Below, one piece after another: positions 1-7,615 of a stretch of DNA of 12,218 nucleotides; the first letter of the stretch is position 1; each line of letters begins with the position of its first letter. The stretch covers positions 1 through 12,218 of the forward strand of contig JAFLEG010000051.1 in the NCBI GenBank assembly GCA_017302195.1, given 5' to 3'. The notes beneath the pieces are model-generated. The model did not search any database, was not told the origin of the DNA, and worked only from the letters and a program-made list of their open reading frames with translations. The translations under genes and the position numbers were made by a program. This stretch comes from Verrucomicrobiota bacterium. Lineage in GTDB: Bacteria; Verrucomicrobiota; Verrucomicrobiia; Limisphaerales; UBA9464.

Positions 1-696
1 ACCGATCGGGCCCTGAGCCCCTGTGGCTCCGCGAGATCCTGTATCCCCCTTGTGCCCGGCCGTTCCCTGAGGTCCAGGGGCGCCGACCGTCCCAGCCGGA
101 CCTGCGTACCCACGCGGACCCTGAGGCCCGGTGGCCCCGGTCTCCCCTTTGGGCCCGGCCGGGCCGGGCGGCCCTGCGGTGATGGAGAGGGGAATCCAGC
201 AGGTGGTCGCGACGTTGGGAGTACTCCCGCCCCGGTGCTTCACCTTCGCGATGTACAATGAGCCGTGGTACTGGACGTAATCCCCAACCTCATAGGAGGC
301 GTAGCTGCTCCAGTTTCTCCGGTACACCAACCCCGGCGGTCCCTGGGGTCCCGCGGGCCCCGGAGGACCGGAGACGCCGACCGCCAGCATGTGGATGTCC
401 TCGCCGGTGGAATCCACCAGGAGCACCTCATGGGTTCCATCGTCCAGCGTGAAGGGTCCGGAGGTGATGCGCGTCGAGGTGAGCGACCGGATGGCGACCG
501 GGTCGCCATCCACATAAAGCGCGGCGCCAGACCGGACAAACGACTCGCCTTCGAGGGTGATGATCCGGGCATCGGCGTCGTAGTCCGCGATCTTGATGTC
601 CGGCAGTGCCAGCGCGGCCGCGGGAGCGGCCAGCAGCAGCAGGGCCCACAGCGCGGGGAGACGCCGCAGGCGGTTGGGGAGGATGTTGGGTGTCAT
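1..696 (-). CDS. Secreted collagen-like protein, 5' part (runs off window edge)
   Basis: The reading frame opens at ATG 694-696 and stays open for 232 codons to the window edge, so the C-terminus is missing. Residues 1-31 form a signal peptide (Arg-rich start, then an Ala/Leu core ending near AALA-LP). Residues about 32-108 resemble a TIG/IPT-like beta domain of the kind often found before bacterial collagen repeats. A first short Gly-X-Y run (110-122, GPPGPAGPQGPPG) is followed by a module at about 127-172 with the pattern W-SSY-x-x-Y-x-VGDYV-x-Y-x-G-x-LYIA...W, like small chitin-binding-type (CBM5/12) domains. From residue 175 there are 19 uninterrupted Gly-X-Y triplets to the edge. The product is probably an exported fibrous or adhesive surface protein; the ligand is unknown. 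There is no clear Shine-Dalgarno upstream (CCAGAATAA then ATG). It is divergent from the propeller gene at 969. The collagen assignment is secure, the module names are inferred from pattern. Confidence 0.85.
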   Translation of the reverse strand, partial: MTPNILPNRLRRLPALWALLLLAAPAAALALPDIKIADYDADARIITLEGESFVRSGAALYVDGDPVAIRSLTSTRITSGPFTLDDGTHEVLLVDSTGEDIHMLAVGVSGPPGPAGPQGPPGLVYRRNWSSYASYEVGDYVQYHGSLYIAKVKHRGGSTPNVATTCWIPLSITAGPPGPAGPKGETGATGPQGPRGYAGPAGTVGAPGPQGTAGHKGDTGSRGATGAQGPIG

Positions 697-744
697 TTAT
701 TCTGGACTGTCAGTCGGATGACATTGGATGAGGACGGCGCACCG

Positions 745-760
745 TTGCCGGTTCCGGCAA
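745..760. promoter_or_regulatory. 16-bp palindrome, possible operator
   Basis: TTGCCGGTTCCGGCAA is two perfect 7-bp arms around a 2-bp centre. It lies about 50 bp upstream of the collagen-like gene start, in a divergent promoter region. The symmetry fits a dimeric regulator site, but in GC-rich DNA such palindromes also arise by chance, and no regulator gene is present to link it to. Confidence 0.3.
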
Positions 761-776
761 GGGGCGCGGAAAGTGA

Positions 777-790
777 GTAAGTATTCTTAC
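777..790. promoter_or_regulatory. GTAAG-tatt-CTTAC inverted repeat
   Basis: Perfect 5-bp arms flank a 4-bp AT centre, 17 bp from the 745-760 palindrome. It is one of the few AT-rich spots in the gap. It could be an operator or overlap a promoter of the minus-strand gene; the evidence is only symmetry and position. Confidence 0.25.
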
Positions 791-873
791 CTGTGTCAAC
801 CGGCAAGTGACCGCCCTGAAACATCCCCGGCTCGCCGGTCCGGAGGGGTGGCCGGCGCCTCTCCCTTCATGCG

Positions 874-903
874 TTCAAAAGATTACATCTGTATGTTTAC
901 TAT
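874..903 (+). promoter_or_regulatory. Candidate sigma-70-like promoter for the propeller gene
   Basis: TTCAAA (874-879) and TACTAT (898-903) are separated by 18 bp, within the most AT-rich stretch of the gap and about 65 bp upstream of the ATG at 969. The boxes are imperfect matches to TTGACA/TATAAT, so this is a position-supported guess. Confidence 0.3.
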
Positions 904-968
904 TGAAAGCATGCCGGGCGCAGGGTATCGAGCTCCCGGACCCCCGCCCCATCCCAACGGAAGATCCC

Positions 969-3900
969 ATGAACTCCCCCCTCCTCTGCATCGCCTCCGC
1001 ACTGCTGCCCCTGCTGTCGCTCCGGGCCGCGGAACTGCTCCCGGTGTCGGTCGGCCTGCCGCAGGCGGCCCCGGCCCGCACCGGTGACGGCGTGTCGGGC
1101 GGCGCCCGCTGGGCTGCGGAAGGCCGCCAGGTGTTCTTTGTCAGCGGCGCGAAGGATCTGGTGGAGGATGATGCCAACGGTTCCGTGCTGGATGTCTTCC
1201 GGCGACAACTGGAATCGGGGTTCACCGAACGGGTTTCCATCGCCGGTTCCCTGGCCGGAGAGTCCGGGCCGGTGCTGTCCTTCGATGTGTCCGCGGATGG
1301 ACGCCATCTCGTCTTCTCCCGCATCGGAAGCGATCCGGCGCTCGGGGACACCAATGGGGTGGAGGATGTCTATTGGCGGGATCTGGAGACCGGCGTCACC
1401 CGCCTGGTTTCCAGCCGGCCGGATGGCTCCGCCGGCACCGGTCCCTCGGGAGGTGCGGTGCTCTCCGCCGACGGACGCCACGTCACCTTTGAAAGCCTGG
1501 CGGGTGACCTGGAGCCGGTGGAGGACACCCAGGGCCGATACGACGTGTTCCTCAAGGACCTTCAATCAGGCACCCTGGAACGGATCCTCCCCACGGATCC
1601 GGCCGGCTGGATGGACGCACGCGACCCGCTGATGAGCGCGGATGGCGGCGTGGTGGTCGTCAATGACGGACGCTGGGGTTCAACCGATGATCTGACGGAA
1701 TTGCCGATCCGCGTCTGGCGACGCACCACGGGCGCTGTGGAGCGGCTCCGGCTGCCGTTGCCGGTGCCCGGGCCGGGATCGGTGAACGTGGAACAACCGG
1801 TCCTGTCCGACGACGGACGCAGCCTGGCGTTCGTGATGACCTCGGGAGTCGCGGGTCTGACCGGTCTGTGGTGGACCGATCTGACCACCGGGGAGATGAC
1901 GCGCATCTCCGCCGAACTGACCCTCGCTCCCGATACCCTGACCCTGGGGCCCTCCCTTTCCGCCGACGGCCGAACCGTGGCGTTTGTCGTGGAACCTGAA
2001 AGCTCCTCGTCGCCACAGATGCCCATCCGTATCTGGAAGGCCGGCGCCGGACTGTTCACGCTCGACCAACTGCAGACGACTGCGCCGCCGGTGGGCAACG
2101 ATCCCCGATCCTGGGAGCCGGTGCTTAGTCCGGATGCCTCGGGCCTGCTCTTCGTCTCGGACGACCGGATCCCCGAAGCGGGGGTTTTGACGGAGGGAGC
2201 GGTGCGCCTCTTCCATCGGGACCTCGCCAGCGGCGTGACGCGGCTGCTCGACGAGAATCCCGGACATCATCCCGCGGTCTTCAGTCCCGACGGAAGCCAG
2301 GTGGCCCTGGAGACCCAGGACCCGGCGGTGATCCCCGGGGACGACAATGAGGCGGCGGACGTGGTCACGGTCTCGCTTCGGGATCTCAGCCGTGGACTGG
2401 TGTCCATGGCGGTTCCTGGCGCGGGAACGTTCATGGCAGCCGGCAGCAGCCGCACCGGGGTGGGCATCAGCGACGACGGCCGTCGGCTGGGGTTCACCAG
2501 CCAGGCGGACGACCTGGTGGCCGGCGATACCAACCGGTCGGGCGATCACTTCGTCTTTGACCGTGAGCCACGAACCAACCGGGTGGTATCCGCGCGTGCG
2601 GATGGCCGGGCCCCAGGTCACGCGGTGTCCGCACGGCTCAGCAGGCAGGGACGCCATGTGGTCTTTTCACAACAGGCGGCTGAGAGGCCCACCAGCCCAG
2701 AGGATCCCTTCTCCAGCATTTATGTTCGCGATCTGGAGACCGGGGAGCTGTCGCTGGCGAGCGCGGGCGACGGGTCGGATCTGCCCATGAGTGGAACCAG
2801 CACGTTTCCTGTGATCAGTTCCGATGGGCGTCGCGTCGGATTCCAGCAGGAGTCCATTGTCAGCGTTCGTCTCGATCGGAGGATCTACGTCAGGGATCGC
2901 TGGCTTCGTCGGACTTGGTGGCTGAACGACCCCGCGTTGATGGGCGGGGAATTCACCAGTGCTTCCAGGGATCCGCTCCAGATTTCATGCGACGGGACCG
3001 TCGCCCTGTTCCATAACATTCCGTACTCCTGGTTTCTCGCTCGCCTCTGGGAGCGCAGTTCGCCATCGCTTACGTCCATAAACGCAAACCTGGCCGAGCT
3101 GAGCGCCGACGGCCGTTTTGTCTTCCTCTTCCGGACCGGGTTGGCAACTCGGCCACCAAACGAGCCCGGCTTCTTTCGCCTTTCCGCAACCGACGGCAGC
3201 GAGCGCCGGCTGCTGCCAGCCCAACCGTTGGCCATGGTGGCGTTCCGCCCTTCGGCTGATGGGACCGTGGTGACCTACCATCGGCACCCGCCGCCACTGG
3301 AAAGGCTGCGTCACGTCTATGCGCTCTGCGTGGCCACGGGAGTCGAAGAGCGGATCAGCGACGCTCCCGATGGCACCCCGGGATCTGGAGACAGCGTCGA
3401 ACCCACCATCAGCGCCGACGGGCGCTTCATCGCCTTCCGAAGCGAGGCCTCCAACCTGGTTGCCGGCGACACCAACGGGGTTCAGGACGTGTTTGTCCAC
3501 GACCGCTACACCGGGACGACGACGCTGCTCTCACGCGACGCCGACGGTGCGTTGGGTGACAACGGTTCAACACGTCCGGAGATCAGTGCGGACGGACGGT
3601 GGGTCGCCTTCACGACGTTCGCCGGGAACCTGCTGCCGGGCGACCACAACCGTCTGGGTGACGTGGCCATGGTCGCGGTGACGCGGGCTGCGGCACCGGA
3701 CACCGATGCGGATGGCCTTCCCGATGGCTGGGAACGCGACCGGTTCGGAACGCTTGATCCTGATGGCGGTGCCGACTCCGACCGGGACGGATTTTCGGAC
3801 CGTGAGGAATGGCAGACCGGCACCGCGCCGGACGATCCGGCGTCCCGGCTTGAGGTGGCGGTGACGGCGTCCGACTCCGGTGAGCCGCAACTGATGTGGC

Positions 3901-4055
3901 GATCCCATGCAGGAATCGCCTACCAGATTCAGCGCGGGAACACCCTCGGCACGGCCTGGGAATCCAGCGGCGATCCGGTTGCCGGTTACGAAGGGATCTC
4001 CCGAAGGTCGGTCGGACCGGGCCTGTATCGGATCCAAGCCAGCCGCAACGAGTAG
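969..4055 (+). CDS. Exported TolB/PD40-type beta-propeller protein with TSP3-like calcium motifs
   Basis: 1028 residues from ATG 969, chosen because GGAAG sits just upstream and a hydrophobic signal-like segment (residues 3-20, ending LRA-AE) follows at once; the frame stays open upstream to 807 but that extension looks non-coding. The signal segment lacks the usual basic start. The body (about 40-905) is a long series of propeller-blade repeats: S-A-D-G-R followed by V-x-F, then often GDTNG...DVF..DL.TG. I count about 14 such motifs, for example near residues 108, 166, 280, 331, 439, 501, 617, 712, 815 and 873, enough for two seven-bladed propellers. Residues 911-922 (DTDADGLPDGWE) and 936-948 (DSDRDGFSDREEW) are calcium-binding TSP3/EF-hand-like motifs. 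The last ~70 residues form a small beta domain ending GLYRIQ, similar in pattern to the C-terminus of the gene at 8960. Role unknown: probably a periplasmic or surface binding protein. No catalytic residues are recognised. Confidence 0.85.
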   Translation: MNSPLLCIASALLPLLSLRAAELLPVSVGLPQAAPARTGDGVSGGARWAAEGRQVFFVSGAKDLVEDDANGSVLDVFRRQLESGFTERVSIAGSLAGESGPVLSFDVSADGRHLVFSRIGSDPALGDTNGVEDVYWRDLETGVTRLVSSRPDGSAGTGPSGGAVLSADGRHVTFESLAGDLEPVEDTQGRYDVFLKDLQSGTLERILPTDPAGWMDARDPLMSADGGVVVVNDGRWGSTDDLTELPIRVWRRTTGAVERLRLPLPVPGPGSVNVEQPVLSDDGRSLAFVMTSGVAGLTGLWWTDLTTGEMTRISAELTLAPDTLTLGPSLSADGRTVAFVVEPESSSSPQMPIRIWKAGAGLFTLDQLQTTAPPVGNDPRSWEPVLSPDASGLLFVSDDRIPEAGVLTEGAVRLFHRDLASGVTRLLDENPGHHPAVFSPDGSQVALETQDPAVIPGDDNEAADVVTVSLRDLSRGLVSMAVPGAGTFMAAGSSRTGVGISDDGRRLGFTSQADDLVAGDTNRSGDHFVFDREPRTNRVVSARADGRAPGHAVSARLSRQGRHVVFSQQAAERPTSPEDPFSSIYVRDLETGELSLASAGDGSDLPMSGTSTFPVISSDGRRVGFQQESIVSVRLDRRIYVRDRWLRRTWWLNDPALMGGEFTSASRDPLQISCDGTVALFHNIPYSWFLARLWERSSPSLTSINANLAELSADGRFVFLFRTGLATRPPNEPGFFRLSATDGSERRLLPAQPLAMVAFRPSADGTVVTYHRHPPPLERLRHVYALCVATGVEERISDAPDGTPGSGDSVEPTISADGRFIAFRSEASNLVAGDTNGVQDVFVHDRYTGTTTLLSRDADGALGDNGSTRPEISADGRWVAFTTFAGNLLPGDHNRLGDVAMVAVTRAAAPDTDADGLPDGWERDRFGTLDPDGGADSDRDGFSDREEWQTGTAPDDPASRLEVAVTASDSGEPQLMWRSHAGIAYQIQRGNTLGTAWESSGDPVAGYEGISRRSVGPGLYRIQASRNE

Positions 4056-4249
4056 GGCGGCCCCCCTTTGTGGACTGCGGTGGCTTGCCACCGCTGTGGC
4101 GTCGATGGCAAACGATGCGCGTGGCGGGGAATGAACCCCCAGGTCTCGGCCAGCGCCCCGCGGCAAAGCGGCGTCTCCGCTGCGCTCCAGCCTTCGCCCC
4201 GCTTCGGCATGGCAAGCCGCCGCACGCACTCCATGGCGGGGCAGCCCCG
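4056..4249. repeat. Palindrome-rich intergenic spacer, probable dispersed repeat
   Basis: This 194-bp gap between two convergent genes is full of short inverted repeats: GCGGTGGC-tt-GCCACCGC (4077-4094), AGCGG-cgtct-CCGCT (4167-4181) and GCGGGGC-a-GCCCCGC (4236-4250). Frames open through it, but none shows a start, composition or homology typical of a gene. The spacing and density of hairpins resemble REP-like or other dispersed intergenic elements. Only one copy is in the window, so dispersal is an inference. Confidence 0.5.
4077..4094. terminator. Strong hairpin after the propeller gene
   Basis: GCGGTGGC and GCCACCGC form a perfect 8-bp stem with a 2-base loop, 21 bp after the stop codon of the propeller gene. 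No T-tract follows, so it is not a canonical intrinsic terminator. It could slow or end transcription from either side, or simply be part of the surrounding repeat. Confidence 0.35.
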
Positions 4250-5153
4250 CTACGGACGCGCGGCGAGAAATCCCTCGGCCTGGAGCGTCCGTGCCAGCAG
4301 CCCGCTGATGGCACGGGCCGATGCCGGTGTCAGGTGCAGGCCGTCCGTGTAGGTCATGGAAAGCCCTTCCTTGCGGCTGAGACGCAGCAGATCCACCAGG
4401 GGCAGCCCGAAGTCGCGGGCGGTGACGTCCGCTTCGTTGGATGCCTCGGGACTCTCGGGGTTGCTGCGTCCGGCGGGAATCCGCACCAGCACCACCCTGT
4501 TGCACCGCCTCAATGGCCGACCGGATCCGCGGGCGCCAGTCGGGAACGGAGGCCGCCGCTGTCGCATTCGTGGTGGTGGCCGGGTCGGATGCCGCCGAAT
4601 CCGGACCGGAAGCCCCGCCCTCGCGCCGTTCCTTGAGCCATGCGTACAGCACCGTCGAGGGACGGGCATCAGCGCGGGTCAGCGGCAGCCACCCGCTTAC
4701 CCGCATCCCGAAGCCGGTGGCGAGATCCAGCAACTGACGGTCGTTGGGGCCGGGAGGCTTGGCGAGCAGTTGGACCTCCAGCAGCACCAGGGGCGTTGCC
4801 CCGGGACGCAGGGCGACCAGGCGCAATCCGGTGTCGGGGCTCGCGCCATCGAGTCCGAGATTGGCCAGTCCGGCGAGCGGGGTTCCCTCGAAGTAGGCGG
4901 GGAGCAGGCGTCCGGAGATCGAGGTGCCCACCAGCGCGGCGGGCGCCTTCGGACCCAGGAGCCACTGCTCCTCGCGGAGGCGGTTGGCCTCATAATTGGT
5001 CTCCGCCAAGGCCGGCTTGGGAAGCACCTTCAGTGCGATCCACCACGCGCCGCACAGGAGGGCGGTGAGGACGGCGATGCGCAGGATCTGGCGGTGGGGC
5101 GGCACGACGGGACGTCCAGGCACGGCCTCAGAACTGGAAGTAGATGAAGTCAC
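4250..5153 (-). pseudogene. SGNH-hydrolase-like partner of the MBOAT acetyltransferase, frameshifted
   Basis: The frame opens at ATG 5153, overlapping the last 26 bp of the upstream MBOAT gene. It encodes a membrane anchor (about residues 24-48) and an SGNH-like block with LVGTS (Ser78, block I position) and LANLGLDGASPDTG. After codon 219 (CAG, 4497-4499) the sensible sequence jumps by one base: dropping one G of the GGG at 4495-4497 joins it to the frame starting VVLVRIP, which continues to TAG at 4250-4252. That tail holds DGLHLTP, the Asp-His block V motif (D270/H273 in the 300-residue reconstruction). Without the repair, the first frame runs to 3567 as Arg-rich, non-protein-like sequence. 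Such proteins usually work with AlgI-type MBOATs to O-acetylate exopolysaccharide. It is either a true inactivating +1 indel or a sequencing error; I saw no recognised slippery site. Confidence 0.8.
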
Positions 5154-6573
5154 CGGGGGATCCCGAGTTGGTCACGATGAGGAATAGCATGGTCGCGTAG
5201 GCCCCGGCCATCATCCAGCGGCGACGGTTCTCGTTCCAGCCGGCACGCCAGCCGGAGGTCGCCGCCCACAGTTCCCACAGCACCACCGGCGTGGAGAACA
5301 CCGCAATCACGTACAGGGCCTGGACCTTGGGCGCGCCGCCATTGCGCACGATGCAGCGGGCGTATTCCACGACGTGTCCGAACTCGGGCAGCTTGAAGAG
5401 CAGCCACAGCAGCGAAACGATGGAAAAGGTCAGCAGCGCCCGCGCCACACCGCCCGGGCTCCATCCGGTGGGCGCCGCCTGCTGGTGCTGCTTCAGGAAG
5501 AACCGCTCGCCGGCCAGCAGCAGGCCGTGCGCGGATCCCCAGACCGCATAGCTCCACGCGGCGCCGTGCCACAGGCCGCCCAGGAACATCACCACGAAGA
5601 GATTCCGGTAGGTGGCCAGCGACCCGTGCCGGTTGCCGCCGAGCGGGATGTAGAGGTATTCGCGCAGCCAGGACGACAGGGTGATGTGCCAGCGCCGCCA
5701 GAACTCGGTGATGCTCCGGCTGAGATAGGGATGGTTGAAGTTCAGCGGCAGCTCGTATCCGAAGAGCTTGGCCAGGCCCATGGCGATGATCGAGTAGCCG
5801 CCGAAGTCCGCCAGGATCTGGAAGGAGAAGGCGTAGAGCAGCACGATGAGATTCACCCGGGGCAGTTCCCGGAACTCCGGATACCGGATCTCCGCGGTGA
5901 CCTCCTTGAGATTGTCGGCCACCACCATCTTGAGGAAATAGCCCAGGATCAGCAGCCGGACCGCCCCCTCCCAGTCCACCTGACGCAGCCGCTTCGGCCC
6001 GATCTGGAAGAAGAACTCGCTGGCCTTGACGATCGGGCCGGCGACGAGTTGGGGGAAGAAGGCCTTGAAAAAGGTGACCTTGAGGTAATGCAGCCCCACC
6101 TGGCGTCCGGTCACCGGCGGGGGCAGGCCCTCCACCCCCTTCGTCGAGGCGTGCCAGGCGTCCACCACCAGGCTGATCCCCTGAAAGGTGAAGAACGAGA
6201 TGCCCACCGGCAGCGGAATGCCCGAGAGCCACGGTCCCCACTGGCTCCAGAGTCCGGCCGGCAGCAGGAGGCGTCCGAGCAGCGCGGCGTACTTGAAGAA
6301 GGCCAGCACGCCCAGGTTGTAGATCAGGGCCAGTGCGAAGACGCCGCGACGGCGGGCCGGGGAGCGGCCGGGCGCGATCAATTCCTGGGAGGCCACCGCG
6401 TTGACCAGCGCCGACAGCGCGAGCAGCGGCACCAGGCGCGGATCCGCCCAGCCATAAAACACGAAGCTCGCCACCGTGAGCCAGCCCACCTGCCAGCCCT
6501 GACGCCGCCCCAGGAAATGGAGCCCGACGACCAGCGGCAGAAAAACGGCGAACGACCAACTGACGAACAGCAT
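5128..6573 (-). CDS. AlgI-like MBOAT O-acyltransferase
   Basis: 481 residues, the usual length for AlgI-type membrane-bound O-acyltransferases, which move acetyl groups across the inner membrane onto exported polysaccharides. The start (MLFVSWSFAVFLPLVV) matches the family's typical N-terminus. Many hydrophobic segments span the protein. Diagnostic motifs are PVGISFFTFQ (122-131), FPQLVAGPI (173-181), ITEFWRRWHITLSSWLREY (288-306, conserved His296) and GGLWHGAAW (332-340, the catalytic-type His336). No Shine-Dalgarno is evident. It is followed by the SGNH-like gene with a 26-bp overlap, the standard acetylation pair. No polymer synthesis genes lie nearby, so the acetylated substrate cannot be named; alginate should not be assumed. 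Confidence 0.95.
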   Translation of the reverse strand: MLFVSWSFAVFLPLVVGLHFLGRRQGWQVGWLTVASFVFYGWADPRLVPLLALSALVNAVASQELIAPGRSPARRRGVFALALIYNLGVLAFFKYAALLGRLLLPAGLWSQWGPWLSGIPLPVGISFFTFQGISLVVDAWHASTKGVEGLPPPVTGRQVGLHYLKVTFFKAFFPQLVAGPIVKASEFFFQIGPKRLRQVDWEGAVRLLILGYFLKMVVADNLKEVTAEIRYPEFRELPRVNLIVLLYAFSFQILADFGGYSIIAMGLAKLFGYELPLNFNHPYLSRSITEFWRRWHITLSSWLREYLYIPLGGNRHGSLATYRNLFVVMFLGGLWHGAAWSYAVWGSAHGLLLAGERFFLKQHQQAAPTGWSPGGVARALLTFSIVSLLWLLFKLPEFGHVVEYARCIVRNGGAPKVQALYVIAVFSTPVVLWELWAATSGWRAGWNENRRRWMMAGAYATMLFLIVTNSGSPGDFIYFQF

Positions 6574-6923
6574 GCGGCGCGCGAACGCGAAGCGCTAGCT
6601 AACGGGACCTCCCACCGCCGGGCAAGTGCTTGCGTCCCGGGCCTGGACTGTTCAACGAACTGATGGAGCCCTGAGCCGTAACGATGCAGTCAGGTTGGGG
6701 AGCGCATGCGCCCCCGCATGCTGCGGACGAGGGCCTGTCTGTCGCGCCAGCCCACCCGACAAGCTCATCCGGAGTTCATCCGGCCGCCAACCCGCGGACG
6801 CGCTGCTCACGATCCCATGGCGCAAGTCCTGCTTGCCGTGCATGGTCTCCCCCCGAGCCCATGGAGACCCGGCGCGGGGTCCGGTGTCGGTTGCCGCCGC
6901 GTCGGAGTCCAGGGCTCACCGTC
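6574..6923. other. 350-bp intergenic region with hairpins
   Basis: This gap separates the minus-strand MBOAT gene from the plus-strand pseudopilin operon and should contain both promoters. It holds GCAAG-tg-CTTGC (6622-6633) with extra CCGG pairing outside, the hairpin GCATGCG-cccc-CGCATGC (6704-6721), and a TCATCCGG direct repeat (6765-6772 and 6776-6783). The frame of the pseudopilin is open from 6684, but that upstream translation is Pro/Arg-rich and lacks the prepilin signature, so I treat it as non-coding. No confident -35/-10 pair was found. Confidence 0.5.
6704..6721. repeat. Hairpin GCATGCG-cccc-CGCATGC
   Basis: Perfect 7-bp arms around a CCCC loop in the spacer between divergent transcription units. 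It may be an operator or an mRNA leader structure for the pseudopilin operon, about 200 bp upstream of its start. Function is unproven. Confidence 0.3.
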
Positions 6924-7586
6924 ATGAGATCGCCACGGAAGTCACACGCCTTCACGCTCATCGAGCTGCTGGTGGTCATTGCCATCATCGCCATCCTGGC
7001 CGGGATGCTTCTGCCCGCGCTGGCCCGGGCGCAGGCCAAGGCCAAGCAGACGGTCTGCCTCAACAACCTGCGGCAGCTCTCGCTCGGGTTTCGCATCTGG
7101 TCGGTGGACAACAAGGACAAGTACCCTTGGGACCTGCCGGCGACCAACGGTGGGAGCTTCGGGTCGGCTGACTGGACCGACCATTTCCGCATTTGCTCCA
7201 ACGAGCTGGCCACCCCGCGGATTCTGCTCTGTCCGACCGACAAGCCTCGCAAGCCGGGGACCAACTGGGTGAATCTCGATGGCCTGGCCAACGTGACCTA
7301 CTTCGTCGGCACCCGGGCCGACAACACCAAGCCGGCCACCATCGTGGCCGGGGACAGCAATGTGTCCGGCGGGGGCGGCGGACTGGATCCCCAGTGGAGC
7401 GTGTTCCTGGGAACCTCGATTGACGCGAGCTGGAACCAGAACCTCCATGTTCGGAACGGCAATCTGGCGCTGGCGGATGGCAGCGTGGCCAACAGCAAGA
7501 CGCCGGGACTGCGTGCCCAGATCAGTGCCGCCCTGGCGAGCGGGTTGACCAACGTGGTGTTTTCCAAACCCCGCGGCGTGTTCTGA
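6924..7586 (+). CDS. Type IV pseudopilin-like protein (DUF1559 / H-X9-DG type)
   Basis: 220 residues from ATG 6924, chosen because it gives a short basic leader (MRSPRKSHA) directly before the prepilin signature; AGGG lies 9 bases upstream. The signature FTLIELLVVIAIIAILAGMLLPAL starts at Phe10, with Ala rather than Gly before the cleavage site and the conserved Glu at mature position +5 (Glu14). The C-terminal part has CPTDKP and His175 followed nine residues later by Asp185-Gly186, the H-X9-DG motif of the large pseudopilin families of Planctomycetota and Verrucomicrobiota. The protein is expected to be processed by prepilin peptidase and sit in the inner membrane or a pseudopilus. It is the first gene of a tight four-gene run. 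Confidence 0.92.
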   Translation: MRSPRKSHAFTLIELLVVIAIIAILAGMLLPALARAQAKAKQTVCLNNLRQLSLGFRIWSVDNKDKYPWDLPATNGGSFGSADWTDHFRICSNELATPRILLCPTDKPRKPGTNWVNLDGLANVTYFVGTRADNTKPATIVAGDSNVSGGGGGLDPQWSVFLGTSIDASWNQNLHVRNGNLALADGSVANSKTPGLRAQISAALASGLTNVVFSKPRGVF

Positions 7587-7615
7587 GGCGGCCTTCTGGT
7601 TCCCCTTTGCTTTGC

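Larger units (their letters stand above)
697..968. other. Divergent intergenic region
   Basis: This 272-bp gap separates the minus-strand collagen-like gene from the plus-strand propeller gene, so it must hold both promoters. It contains two palindromes (745-760 and 777-790), a second copy of CCGGCAAG in direct orientation at about 800, and an AT-rich patch at about 873-910 that stands out in this GC-rich DNA. I see no convincing small gene here. Confidence 0.6.

Noticed and set aside
1680..2657. 325-residue minus-strand open frame inside the propeller gene
   Set aside because: It is antisense to regular propeller repeats and has the His/Arg/Gly composition of a GC-driven shadow.
3567..4495. 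Long minus-strand continuation of the SGNH-like frame as one 528-residue protein
   Set aside because: After codon 219 the sequence turns Arg/Pro-rich and crosses the repeat spacer and the 3' end of the convergent propeller gene; the sensible C-terminus is in the neighbouring frame, so this is a frameshift artefact.
4490..4500. Programmed +1 ribosomal frameshift in the SGNH-like gene
   Set aside because: The CAG-GGT context lacks a known +1 slippery motif, stop codon in the shift site, or clear downstream structure; a plain indel is simpler.
3896..4636. Plus-strand frame across the convergent spacer
   Set aside because: It spans the end of one gene, the hairpin-rich spacer and the antisense of another; low-complexity composition and no family resemblance.
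5150..6663. Long open frames overlapping the MBOAT gene (469 residues on the minus strand, 429 on the plus strand)
   Set aside because: Both are Gly/Arg/Gln-rich shadows of a well-supported MBOAT gene, as expected from third-position GC bias.
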